Source: Desulfuromonadales bacterium (GTDB lineage Bacteria > Desulfobacterota > Desulfuromonadia > Desulfuromonadales > BM103). From it: 7,433 nucleotides of DNA. The position numbers and the translations under genes are program-made. Positions 1 through 6,642 of this stretch are shown piece by piece; the first letter of the stretch is position 1; each line of letters begins with the position of its first letter. The stretch covers positions 1 through 7,433 of the forward strand of contig JAUWTX010000090.1 of NCBI GenBank assembly GCA_030614505.1, in the 5' to 3' direction. The notes beneath the pieces are model-generated. The model was given only the letters and a program-made list of their open reading frames with translations. It was not told the origin of the DNA and searched no databases.

Positions 1-1
1 T

Positions 2-832
2 CGCCTGCTCGAGCAACTGTCGCGCTGTGCTCTTGATTACCACTGCTTTGCCGCCAAAAATCTCTTCTTCCGGCGCTGGGAAGCACCTTTGCCGACATCA
101 CCTACCTGTAATTCCCGTTGCATTGGCTGTATCTCCTTACAGGAATCAGACTGCTGTCCGGCAAGTCAGGACCGGCTCACTTTTGTCCCGACGGTCAAGG
201 AACTCTGCGAGATGGCAGTACCGCATCTGCAAGAAGCAGAGAACGCGATCGTATCCTTTGGTCAGGGGTGTGAAGGTGATCCGATTCTCCAGGCTGACGT
301 TATCAGTGAGGCGGTCCGCGAGATGCGACATCATACGGATCGTGGCACGATCAACTTCAATAGCAATGCGTCCCTGCCTGATGCCATAGATAAACTGGCT
401 GCTGCCGGTATCGATTCAATCCGTGTCTCGCTCAACTCAGCGCAGGAATCTCTCTACAATGCCTATTATCGGCCGCGCGGCTATCGCTTTGCTGATGTAG
501 TAGAATCGCTACGTCGTGCCAAGGCTGCCGGCCTTTACACTATGCTTAACTATCTGGTTTTTCCCGGCGTGAGTGACCTGCCTGATGAAATTGAGGCTCT
601 TGCCGACCTCGTCGATCGGATTGGTATCGACATGATCCAGATGCGTAACCTGAGTCTCGACCCGGTCCTCTATCTCTCCTCGCTGGAAGTTACAGGCAGC
701 GGCATCGGCATGCTGGAGATGCTTAAAAAGCACAAGGAGCGCTTCCCAAAGCTGCAGTACGGCTATTTCAATCGGACCCGCGAAACTTTTTTCCCCCCTG
801 ATTACGAGTCTGAATGGCCGATTCACCCTTGA
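2..832 (+). CDS. Radical SAM protein, 5'-partial (276 C-terminal residues visible)
   Basis: The reading frame is open from position 2 to the TGA at 830-832, so the start lies upstream of the window. The visible part holds a CxxxCxxC cluster, C36/C40/C43 in the visible fragment (codons at 107-130), the signature of the [4Fe-4S] cluster that binds S-adenosylmethionine in radical SAM enzymes. It is followed by a glycine-rich FGQGCEGDP stretch (residues 86-94), comparable to the GxGE/GGEP SAM-binding motif, then NFNSN (119-122) and RVSLNSA (141-147), which fit successive strands of the partial TIM barrel. No further cysteine cluster of SPASM type is visible at the C-terminus, so an auxiliary cluster there is unlikely. 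The cluster sits at least 35 residues into the protein, so there is an N-terminal extension that cannot be seen. Substrate is unknown. A TTG at 89 gives a shorter frame but lies only a few codons before the cluster and is unlikely to be the start. The gene converges on the acpH-like gene. Confidence 0.9.
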   Translation, partial: RLLEQLSRCALDYHCFAAKNLFFRRWEAPLPTSPTCNSRCIGCISLQESDCCPASQDRLTFVPTVKELCEMAVPHLQEAENAIVSFGQGCEGDPILQADVISEAVREMRHHTDRGTINFNSNASLPDAIDKLAAAGIDSIRVSLNSAQESLYNAYYRPRGYRFADVVESLRRAKAAGLYTMLNYLVFPGVSDLPDEIEALADLVDRIGIDMIQMRNLSLDPVLYLSSLEVTGSGIGMLEMLKKHKERFPKLQYGYFNRTRETFFPPDYESEWPIHP

Positions 833-875
833 TCGCCAACTTGACTCCATCCATAACCCACTGGTTTTATGGGTG

Positions 876-952
876 TTAGGGGTCGCGTCTACACATTTCA
901 CAAAAAATGCACTATCCGCAGAAAAATTGAAATGTGTAGACGCGACCCCTAA
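876..952. repeat. Perfect 25-bp inverted repeat (REP/MITE-like element) between convergent genes
   Basis: The left arm at 876-900 and the right arm at 928-952 are exact reverse complements over 25 bp, separated by 27 bases (901-927). The arm contains GGGGTCGCGTCTACACATT. Pairing stops at both ends (G875 against G953; C901 against T927). From memory, arms starting with GGGGTC and ending near ACATT resemble the termini around REP-associated IS200-like (RAYT, Y1_Tnp) transposases in many proteobacteria; that link is inference, and no transposase is encoded here. The right arm supplies the stop codon (949-951) of the leftward acpH-like gene. In RNA the arms would form a long hairpin from either direction, which could end transcription or protect 3' ends of the two converging transcripts, but no T-tract follows. 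Confidence 0.9.
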
Positions 953-1548
953 GGCACACAGCGCACTGTAATTCCAAATTCTTGTTTCACAAAATCAGTG
1001 GCTTCGGTCATAAATCCCCTGAAATCCTGATGTAATGAAACTTCATGGGTGGCAAGGTCATCAACGCCTTCTGCAAGGGGTAGAGGTCTGCTCAGACGTT
1101 GTGCAATCCTCTGTAGTGCCCTGCCAACCACTTCCTGGTGTCGATAAGAGAGCAGCCAGTTGTGTTCGATCATGCGCGGCGCAATCTGCTGGAGGCCTGT
1201 TGGTAGTTGGTTATGGTTTTCCCGCAACAGCTGGTAAACCTTTGCTGCATAGTTTTCCAGAGGCTCCGACGAATAGTCGGCCCAGGATGACGCAAGAAAA
1301 TAGTCGTAGAAGATATCGATAACGATGCCGCGGCCATGACCGAATTTCGGGTGGAGTCTCTGTCGGCTTTTTCGAGTATGAGGACTGTTCTGGGCGAGGC
1401 TGTCGATACGGCGATGCAGGTGCAATCCGAGGGCGAGTTTCTCCGGATAGCTGTCTGGTATGGGACCCTTGACGAAGTCACCCATCATGCCGCCGAGCTG
1501 AAGTTCCGGGTCTTCTCCGGACAGGTAGAGGTGGATCAGGTAATTCAA
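949..1548 (-). CDS. acpH: Acyl carrier protein phosphodiesterase (AcpH family)
   Basis: AcpH removes the 4'-phosphopantetheine arm from holo-acyl carrier protein in the cytoplasm, giving apo-ACP. The 199-residue product matches E. coli AcpH (about 193 residues, recalled) from the first residues (MNYLIHLYL against MNFLAHLHL). Conserved landmarks include H6, GDFVKG at 23-28 (D24), the LHLHRRID block at 42-49 and YDYFL at 81-85, consistent with the metal-binding HD-like fold of the family. The start is a TTG at 1546-1548, chosen because the family N-terminus begins exactly there. No good Shine-Dalgarno is visible, and the stop of the preceding gene is only two bases away, so translational coupling is likely. 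It is the last gene of a leftward operon. Its TAG stop is formed by the arm of the inverted repeat at 928-952, so the last codons may have been shaped by that element; overall length is still normal. Confidence 0.88.
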   Translation of the reverse strand: MNYLIHLYLSGEDPELQLGGMMGDFVKGPIPDSYPEKLALGLHLHRRIDSLAQNSPHTRKSRQRLHPKFGHGRGIVIDIFYDYFLASSWADYSSEPLENYAAKVYQLLRENHNQLPTGLQQIAPRMIEHNWLLSYRHQEVVGRALQRIAQRLSRPLPLAEGVDDLATHEVSLHQDFRGFMTEATDFVKQEFGITVRCVP

Positions 1549-1550
1549 GG

Positions 1551-2714
1551 TTAAGTTCTGAGGATTTTGTTGTGAAGAATGAGAATCTCGAAGGCCATCA
1601 ATGCCTTGCTGGCGAGTTGCTGCACATCAACCACTGCTTGCGAAAGATCTATCGAGGCATCGTCTATGTAGATTAAGCCGACGACGCGTCCCAGCATGCT
1701 CATAGGCATAAGCAGAGCCGATTTCGGCGCAGGCTTCCCCAAAAATGATGCCAGGACGAGGTTGGCGCCGCTTTGTGGAATCGGGCCGAGAAAATAACTG
1801 TTGCTTTCCACTGCAGTCTTCAGGGCAGACGGTTCGGAAAGTGGCAGCTGGAACTGGTCGAATCCTGGGATTGGTTGGCCGTCTTTCGCCGAACGCCAGC
1901 CAGTGACCTGTCCGGCGACTACCATGAAAAGAGCCGCACGAGCATAATGTGCGCCGAGGTATGCAATGACGGCATCAGCGACATGATTGCGGTCGGAAAT
2001 ATTGACCAGCGCTTGTGTCGTTGTCGCTAGTGTGATCTCTTCGTCCTCGAGATCTTCGATCAGATCCTCGTCACTTAACTCCTCGATAACCTCAGCCTCT
2101 GCAATGTTTTCTGCTTCGGCAACTTTTTTCGCCACGGGTTTCTGGTGAATATGTTCAGAACCTGGTTTGCCGAGATCTTCATTGGTATCAGGAGCCTCGA
2201 TCGGGCCCTCTGGAGTTTGGAATACATGCAGTTGATTCAACTCCTCGCGGACCTGCTTCGGTGGGGAGATATAGCGCATGGTGCGTTTGATGCCGTAGTA
2301 GTTTTCCAGAGCAAAGACCAGGCGCACCTCCAGGGCCAGGATCGGTCGAATGATATAGCCGGTGCGAAAGGAAATTTCATCGACCGATTTCAGGTTGTGT
2401 GGGTCAGCCATGGCCAGGGTCAGTTTCTTGCCGCTGACCGCAACCGGGACGACCTTGTGTTTTTCGGCCAGTTCAGGGTTGATGATTTTGATAACGTCTT
2501 CGGGGATGTGTTGTAACTGTCCTGGTTTTGCGCAGGGGATGGAGAGGAGCTGAGCCATAATTTCGGCAAGTTTGTCCTCGGCAATCAACCCCATTTCGAT
2601 GAGTACGGTGCCGAGCTTTCCTCCAAAAATGACCTGGGCCTGCAGAGCCTCCTCCAGCTGTGCCTGGGTCAACAGATTCTTTTTGATCAGCAATTCGCCA
2701 AGTCTGATGGCCAT
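1551..2714 (-). CDS. Stand-alone MshEN (GspE/PilB N-terminal) domain protein with GAF-like C-terminus
   Basis: The 387-residue product begins with a GspE/PilB/MshE N-terminal domain but has no secretion ATPase: no Walker A (GxxxxGKT) or Walker B segment is present. Two copies of the 24-residue MshEN motif, known in MshE to bind cyclic di-GMP, can be seen at 4-27 (RLG...Q) and 33-56. Copy 1 has Asn13 in place of the usual Gly; copy 2 has Lys33 for Arg and Leu56 for Gln, so binding may be weakened. Residues 57-155 continue like the rest of the GspE N-terminal region. Residues about 170-230 form an acidic, Glu/Asp-rich linker. Residues about 230-387 look like a small GAF-type sensory fold (for example SALLMPMSMLGRVVGLIYID near 335-355), a weaker call. 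The ATG at 2712-2714 follows a good ribosome site (AAGGGAG). The upstream peptidase gene ends 19 bp away and the acpH-like start lies 2 bp after the stop, indicating one operon. A role as a c-di-GMP-responsive regulator is inference. Confidence 0.82.
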   Translation of the reverse strand: MAIRLGELLIKKNLLTQAQLEEALQAQVIFGGKLGTVLIEMGLIAEDKLAEIMAQLLSIPCAKPGQLQHIPEDVIKIINPELAEKHKVVPVAVSGKKLTLAMADPHNLKSVDEISFRTGYIIRPILALEVRLVFALENYYGIKRTMRYISPPKQVREELNQLHVFQTPEGPIEAPDTNEDLGKPGSEHIHQKPVAKKVAEAENIAEAEVIEELSDEDLIEDLEDEEITLATTTQALVNISDRNHVADAVIAYLGAHYARAALFMVVAGQVTGWRSAKDGQPIPGFDQFQLPLSEPSALKTAVESNSYFLGPIPQSGANLVLASFLGKPAPKSALLMPMSMLGRVVGLIYIDDASIDLSQAVVDVQQLASKALMAFEILILHNKILRT

Positions 2715-2718
2715 GATG

Positions 2719-2725
2719 CTCCCTT
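2719..2725 (-). promoter_or_regulatory. Ribosome binding site of the MshEN-domain gene
   Basis: Read leftwards this is AAGGGAG, four bases before the ATG at 2712-2714. It fixes the start of the MshEN-domain protein and lies in the 19-bp gap after the peptidase gene. Confidence 0.75.
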
Positions 2726-2733
2726 GTGATGAT

Positions 2734-4050
2734 TTATTGCGAAGAGATGCTGCTGGTTGGTTGATTCCTTGCTGTTTTGATGTGTGCCTGGTCGGTTAAC
2801 TGGGCACTGAAGCTCTCCGCCTTGCTCTTGAAGTCTGCCATGTTGGCTTGAGAAACCGGTTTGACAGCAGGAGCTTTCACCCTCTGGGGGTTAACTGGAG
2901 CACCATTTTTGCGCATCCGGAAACAGAGGTGTGGTCCGGTGGCAAGTCCGGTGCTGCCGACGTAACCAATTGTTTGCCCCTGTGCGACCCGCTTGCCTTT
3001 ACTGATCTTTTTAGCAAAGCCCTTCATGTGCAGATACAGGGTTTCATAGCCATTGGCATGACGGATCTTCAGGTAATTGCCATTGCCGCGGGTATAGCCT
3101 TTTTGGCTGATGACACCATCACCGACACTCTTGATCGGCGTGCCGGGGGGGGCGGCATAATCGATGGCGGGATGGGCTTTCCACGTCTTGGTGATCGGGT
3201 GGAAACGGCGCGTTGTGAAGCCGGAAGAGATACGTGAAAAGGACAGCGGCGCCTTGAGAAAAGCCTTACGCAGGCTCTGCCCGTCGGCATCGTAATAGTC
3301 GGGACGATGGTCGCCGTCCTGGTAGAGAAATGCCTGAAAAGTTGTGCCCTGGTTGGAGAATTCCGCTGTCAGGATACGACCGTACCCGGCTGGCTGACCT
3401 TCACGATAACGTTTTTCTACCAGCGCCTGAAATGAGTCTCCCTTACGGATGTCGAGTATGAAATCGATATCCCAGGCAAAAATGTCCGCAAGGTTCATTG
3501 CCAGGACATCGCTTTCGCCAGTACTGGTGACAGCTTCAAAAAGACTGCTTGTGATCGTTCCCTGCACGCGCACTGCCTCGGTTGTATAGGGAATCGGAAT
3601 TCTCTCGACAAAGAAGTTATCTGCTTCGCGGGAGATGATCAGCTGTTCGTTGCGGTCAATATCGTATTCGAATCGCTCGAAAGAGTCATCGCTCAGACAG
3701 AGCCGGTACGGTTGGCCGGCACTGAGACGGGACAGGGAAAAGACCGGTTTGCACTGTTGGTTCAATTCGTGGATTTCTGCTGCAGAGAAGAAGTCGCCCA
3801 ACAAGGCAGTCATTGTATCACCTTGGGCAATGGTCCCTTTGATGAACTCTTTGCGAACCTCCGGAATCGGCGGTTGTTGCGGTGTCTCCTGTGCGACAGT
3901 GTTCGCCTCGGTATCGGTGACGGCAGGACGCAGAAAGAGCGGAACGAGGAGCAGGGTGATCAGAATCAGAAGCAGCCAGAGTCGTAAACGTGGGGTCGAT
4001 CTTTGGCGAGGGGCTGTAGAGTTCTTTGGTGGGTGAAAATCAAAATCCAA
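2734..4050 (-). CDS. Membrane-anchored M23 (LytM-type) metallopeptidase, MepM/OapA-like
   Basis: A probable peptidoglycan endopeptidase of 438 residues acting in the periplasm. A short basic cytoplasmic N-terminus is followed by one membrane helix at about 22-40. Residues about 65-140 resemble the LysM-like OapA domain (KGTIAQGDTMTALL), residues about 145-260 the intermediate domain seen in MepM/Csd3-type enzymes, and residues about 270-392 the M23 domain. Expected zinc and catalytic residues are H293 and D297 (HPAID), H341 (YLHM) and H374. The usual HxH is H374-L-C376, so a cysteine takes the place of the second histidine, normally a zinc ligand. A Ser/Gln/Lys-rich tail of about 45 residues follows. 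The start is TTG at 4048-4050: it has a good ribosome site (AAGGAAG, four bases away), and the next Met is residue 80, beyond the membrane helix. First gene of the leftward operon. Substrate cross-link cannot be predicted; a regulatory, poorly active role is possible. Confidence 0.9.
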   Translation of the reverse strand: MDFDFHPPKNSTAPRQRSTPRLRLWLLLILITLLLVPLFLRPAVTDTEANTVAQETPQQPPIPEVRKEFIKGTIAQGDTMTALLGDFFSAAEIHELNQQCKPVFSLSRLSAGQPYRLCLSDDSFERFEYDIDRNEQLIISREADNFFVERIPIPYTTEAVRVQGTITSSLFEAVTSTGESDVLAMNLADIFAWDIDFILDIRKGDSFQALVEKRYREGQPAGYGRILTAEFSNQGTTFQAFLYQDGDHRPDYYDADGQSLRKAFLKAPLSFSRISSGFTTRRFHPITKTWKAHPAIDYAAPPGTPIKSVGDGVISQKGYTRGNGNYLKIRHANGYETLYLHMKGFAKKISKGKRVAQGQTIGYVGSTGLATGPHLCFRMRKNGAPVNPQRVKAPAVKPVSQANMADFKSKAESFSAQLTDQAHIKTARNQPTSSISSQ

Positions 4051-4054
4051 GGGT

Positions 4055-4061
4055 CTTCCTT
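4055..4061 (-). promoter_or_regulatory. Ribosome binding site supporting the TTG start of the M23 peptidase
   Basis: Read leftwards this is AAGGAAG, separated by ACCC from the TTG at 4048-4050. It is the main reason for accepting a TTG start, because no ATG or GTG in frame gives a product that keeps the membrane anchor. Confidence 0.7.
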
Positions 4062-4103
4062 ATCGAGAAAAAGCGTCAACTTCCTGAAAAGCTATATTTT
4101 TTC

Positions 4104-4133
4104 ATATTAGCAGGGTCGTTGACGACTTGTCTA
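4104..4133 (-). promoter_or_regulatory. Possible sigma-70 promoter for the leftward operon
   Basis: Read leftwards, TAGACA (4128-4133; 5 of 6 to the -35 consensus) is followed after 18 bases by TAATAT (4104-4109; 4 of 6 to the -10 consensus). It would start transcription some 45 bases before the TTG of the M23 peptidase. Judged by eye only, in an AT-richer stretch where weak matches are common. Confidence 0.35.
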
Positions 4134-4155
4134 GAAATCTGTGCAGACTTATCGT
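4127..4155 (+). promoter_or_regulatory. Possible sigma-70 promoter for the M20 peptidase gene
   Basis: TTGTCT (4127-4132) and TATCGT (4150-4155) are each 4 of 6 to consensus with a 17-base spacer. It would give a leader of roughly 95 bases before the ATG at 4258. The -35 would overlap the -35 of the leftward candidate. A weaker alternative (TTGCCA at 4198-4203) was also seen but has a poor -10. Weak evidence. Confidence 0.25.
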
Positions 4156-4158
4156 CTG
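4144..4158. promoter_or_regulatory. Small inverted repeat CAGAC-N5-GTCTG in the divergent regulatory region
   Basis: CAGAC (4144-4148) and GTCTG (4154-4158) are inverted around TTATC. The site overlaps the -10 of the possible rightward promoter, so it could be an operator. A further GTCT occurs at 4129-4132. It could equally be a chance 5-bp repeat. Confidence 0.25.
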
Positions 4159-4245
4159 TTTTCCCATGTCCTCATGAGTATATATGATTGGTTTTTCTTG
4201 CCACAAGATGTGATGATGAGCTACTTAATTGATGTATTACATACA

Positions 4246-4251
4246 GAGGAG
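4246..4251 (+). promoter_or_regulatory. Ribosome binding site fixing the start of the M20 peptidase
   Basis: GAGGAG lies six bases before the ATG at 4258-4260. It decides against the longer frame that begins with GTG at 4141. Confidence 0.8.
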
Positions 4252-4257
4252 ATCCGC

Positions 4258-5412
4258 ATGATCAACCAACAACGTCTTAGCGAAGAATTTGTTCGTTTGG
4301 CTGTCATCAATAGTCCCCCGTTAAAAGAGGGAGCCATCGCTCGTTATCTGACCGAACGTCTGGAGAAGTTAGGTGCCGAGGTGCGCTTTGATGATGCTGC
4401 TGAGGCGACGGGCGGAGAGGTCGGCAATCTGGTGGCAAAGTTAGCCGGTACGAGTGAGGCAACGGAACCGTTGCTGTTCTCTGTACATATGGATACGGTT
4501 GAGCCGGGCGGGCAGGTAGAACCGGTTTTGCGTGACGGGATTTTTTACAGTGCTGGAGATACGGTGCTTGGTGCCGATGATAAAGCCGGCATCGCAGAGC
4601 TTATTGAAGCTCTGGAGGTGGTTCGCGAGCAAAACATTCTGCATGGACCGATTGAAGTTGTTGTCACTATAGCTGAAGAGATTGGCTTGGTCGGGGCAAA
4701 ACACTTTGACTACAGCATGCTTGAAGCGCGTCTCGGGTATGCTTTGGATACTGAGGGTCTCGACATGATGGTTCTGCAGGCTCCGGGTGCAAATCACCTG
4801 CAAATCGAAATAGCAGGCCTTGCCGCACATGCCGGGATGGCTCCCGAACAGGGAGTTTCGGCTATTCAGACGGCTGCCCTAGCGATCAGCCAGATGCGCC
4901 TGGGACGTATTGATCACGAAACGACGGCTAATATAGGTCGCATCGAAGGCGGTGTTGCACGCAATATCGTGCCGCAGAGCGTCTCCATAGTCGGTGAGGC
5001 TCGCAGTCATGACCCACAAAAGCTGCAGGATCAGACGGATCATATGCTCACCTGTTTCGAAGATGCCGCCGATCAAATGACACGTAAAATTAATGGTAAG
5101 TTTGTGCGTCCTCGGATCAATGCATGTGTTCACTCCGATTTCCCGAGTATGGCTGTTGCCGAGGATTCCTCGGTGGTGCAGTTGGCGAGAACGGCTGCGA
5201 CAATGGTTGGTCATGATCTAAAGGTGCGTCTGGGCGGCGGCGGCAGTGATGCCAACATTTTTAATGCCCATGGCATCGAAATGATAATTCTGGCCACCGG
5301 CATGACACGAGTCCACACCCACGACGAGTTTGTTGCGCTTGCTGACATGGTGCACGTGACGGAACTGCTGATTGAAATCATCCGACAGGCTCCTGGCACA
5401 AATCTCACGTAA
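4258..5412 (+). CDS. M20-family metallopeptidase, peptidase-T-like
   Basis: A cytoplasmic di-zinc exopeptidase or amidohydrolase of 384 residues, resembling the PepT-like branch of M20, whose members cleave small peptides. Metal-site landmarks are in order: H77 and D79 (SVHMDT), D107 (GADDKAG; bridging ligand), E140-E141 (IAEE; catalytic base then ligand), D164 (ALDTEG) and H353 (VHTHDE) near the C-terminus. Residues about 178-290 form the inserted lid or dimerisation domain (HLQIEIAGLAAHAG...GEARSHD). GGGSDAN at 327-333 is also typical of the family. There is no signal peptide. The start at 4258 has a strong ribosome site and the residues before it in the longer frame look unlike the family. 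It is transcribed divergently from the M23 operon and followed by a 90-bp gap holding a probable promoter, so it may be a single-gene unit. True substrate (tripeptide or another N-acyl or amino-acid conjugate) cannot be read from sequence. Confidence 0.93.
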   Translation: MINQQRLSEEFVRLAVINSPPLKEGAIARYLTERLEKLGAEVRFDDAAEATGGEVGNLVAKLAGTSEATEPLLFSVHMDTVEPGGQVEPVLRDGIFYSAGDTVLGADDKAGIAELIEALEVVREQNILHGPIEVVVTIAEEIGLVGAKHFDYSMLEARLGYALDTEGLDMMVLQAPGANHLQIEIAGLAAHAGMAPEQGVSAIQTAALAISQMRLGRIDHETTANIGRIEGGVARNIVPQSVSIVGEARSHDPQKLQDQTDHMLTCFEDAADQMTRKINGKFVRPRINACVHSDFPSMAVAEDSSVVQLARTAATMVGHDLKVRLGGGGSDANIFNAHGIEMIILATGMTRVHTHDEFVALADMVHVTELLIEIIRQAPGTNLT

Positions 5413-5435
5413 AGAATGTGTGAATGGTTCGTTTA

Positions 5436-5463
5436 TTGTCCGATTTTATTTGTATGTTCTAAT
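5436..5463 (+). promoter_or_regulatory. Probable sigma-70 promoter (extended -10) for the yeeE-tusA-PAS genes
   Basis: TTGTCC (5436-5441, 4 of 6) and TCTAAT (5458-5463, 5 of 6) are 16 bases apart, with TGT directly before the -10 element (5455-5457), as in extended -10 promoters. It lies 40 bases before the ATG at 5503 and downstream of the ATG at 5416, which supports the shorter start for the transporter. Confidence 0.45.
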
Positions 5464-5490
5464 TGTATCGGGTTAATATCGTCAGGGGCT

Positions 5491-5494
5491 GGAG
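5491..5494 (+). promoter_or_regulatory. Ribosome binding site of the YeeE-like transporter
   Basis: GGAG lies eight bases before the ATG at 5503-5505. It supports this start over the ATG at 5416, whose extra 29 residues are not membrane-transporter-like at the expected N-terminus. Confidence 0.6.
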
Positions 5495-5502
5495 TTGCGT
5501 GC

Positions 5503-6642
5503 ATGAATTTCTCTGTATGGATCGTTGTTTCAGGACTACTGGTTATCGGTATAGCGGCTGGTTTTCTGATGCATCGCTCCGATTTTTGCATGGCCGGTGC
5601 GTTTCGTGACGTCTTTTTATTCAAGAGTTACAAACTCATCCGTCCTCTTGTTCTACTGATAACCCTGAGCGCACTTCTGTTCGAACTCTTTCACCTCACC
5701 GGTGTACTGCCGAGTTATCCCTTCAGGTGGTTTTCTCCTCCCGCCGGGGTAAACATCTTCGGTGGTGTGGTGTTCGGTCTTGGCATGGTGTTGGCTGGCG
5801 GCTGTGTCGTCGGAGTTCTTTATAAGATGGGAAGTGGCAACCTGATGGCGCTTGTTGCTTTCATTGGATTATTGGTTGGAAGTGCTCTTTACGCGGAAAT
5901 TCACACTTGGTGGATATCTCTGGCAAAGCAGACGAACTTTTCCACAAGTGCCGTAACTCTGCCACAATGGATCGGAGTCTCACCGATTATCCCGGTTCTT
6001 GCAGTTGTAGCTATCGGCGGCTTCTTTTGTTGGCGCTGGCAGCAAGCCGGACTATGGGTCGACAAAAATGAAGCAGAAGGGTTCATCCCGTTGTGGTTAA
6101 CGGCAACCGGGCTGGCTGCTCTGGGGGGGCTGACAGTTCTTCTGAGCGGTATTCCCATGGGTGTGACGACTTCTTATGCCAAAGGGGCCGCTTTAGTGGA
6201 ATCATGGATTGTCCCCGGGCATCTAGCTACCTTGCCCTATTTTACGACTATGCCGGGCCATCATACTCTGCCGCTTGATGGAATCCTGCGTAGTGGTGGT
6301 GCCGGAGCGCATTTCGATATTGTGGCGATAGTGCAGGTCCCCCTGATTCTCGGTATCATCGGCGGGGCCTGGTTGTCGGCACAATTGCTCGGAGAATTCC
6401 GGATTATCTGGAAAGTCCCGTTCAACCAGATTGCTATGGTTTTTACCGGCGGTGTCATCATGGCTCTGGGAGCTCGCATGTCTCCAGGATGCAATGTCTG
6501 GCACCTGTGGGGAGGACTCCCCCTGTTGACTATGCAGAGCCTACTGTTTGTTGTCGGTCTGGTTCCGGGGGCCTGGCTTGGAGGGAAGGTTCTACAACGG
6601 GTTTTGGTTCCTGGGGCACCGTTGAAGAGGTTGAATTCATGA
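5503..6642 (+). CDS. YeeE/YedE family sulfur-compound transporter (TsuA-like)
   Basis: An inner-membrane protein of 379 residues with about nine predicted hydrophobic segments (about 5-22, 46-66, 85-104, 113-130, 160-178, 197-216, 275-295, 309-325, 342-361). The family imports thiosulfate or related sulfur compounds; in TsuA three conserved cysteines line the path. The matching cysteines here are C29 (HRSDFCMAG), C101 (GMVLAGGCVVG) and C330 (GARMSPGCNVWH), so the transport residues appear intact. The N-terminal half carries GGVVFGLGMVLAGGC and the C-terminal half GARMSPGC, the repeated half-motifs of the fold. It has its own probable promoter and overlaps the tusA-like gene by 4 bp (ATGA), so the two products are almost certainly made together. 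Whether the substrate is thiosulfate or another reduced sulfur (or selenium) species is not determinable. A frame starting at ATG 5416 adds 29 residues but begins before the promoter. Confidence 0.92.
   Translation: MNFSVWIVVSGLLVIGIAAGFLMHRSDFCMAGAFRDVFLFKSYKLIRPLVLLITLSALLFELFHLTGVLPSYPFRWFSPPAGVNIFGGVVFGLGMVLAGGCVVGVLYKMGSGNLMALVAFIGLLVGSALYAEIHTWWISLAKQTNFSTSAVTLPQWIGVSPIIPVLAVVAIGGFFCWRWQQAGLWVDKNEAEGFIPLWLTATGLAALGGLTVLLSGIPMGVTTSYAKGAALVESWIVPGHLATLPYFTTMPGHHTLPLDGILRSGGAGAHFDIVAIVQVPLILGIIGGAWLSAQLLGEFRIIWKVPFNQIAMVFTGGVIMALGARMSPGCNVWHLWGGLPLLTMQSLLFVVGLVPGAWLGGKVLQRVLVPGAPLKRLNS

Noticed and set aside
27..389. Rightward open frame of 120 residues overlapping the radical SAM gene
   Set aside because: The composition is Arg/Ser-rich and shadow-like; the overlapping frame carries the conserved cysteine cluster.
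851..872. Hairpin CCATAACC-CACT-GGTT(TT)ATGG as a terminator of the radical SAM gene
   Set aside because: The stem has a 2-base bulge, is AT-rich and no T-run follows, so it is not a convincing intrinsic terminator.
509..901. Leftward open frame of 130 residues
   Set aside because: It lies opposite the radical SAM gene, has no recognisable motif, and its start falls inside the inverted repeat.
876..952. The 25-bp inverted repeat as an ordinary rho-independent terminator
   Set aside because: The spacer of 27 bases is long and there is no T-tract after either arm; a mobile-element origin explains the exact long match better, although termination as a side effect is possible.
4141..4257. N-terminal extension of the M20 peptidase from the GTG at 4141
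   Set aside because: The ATG at 4258 has a strong ribosome site at the right distance and begins the family-like sequence; the 39 extra residues are not family-like.
5416..5502. N-terminal extension of the YeeE-like transporter from the ATG at 5416
   Set aside because: It starts upstream of a probable promoter, only three bases after the previous stop, and lacks a good ribosome site; the ATG at 5503 has one.
6489..6638. Longer TusA-like frame starting inside the transporter gene
   Set aside because: The family N-terminus begins at the ATG at 6639, which has a ribosome site; the extension is only transporter sequence read in another frame.
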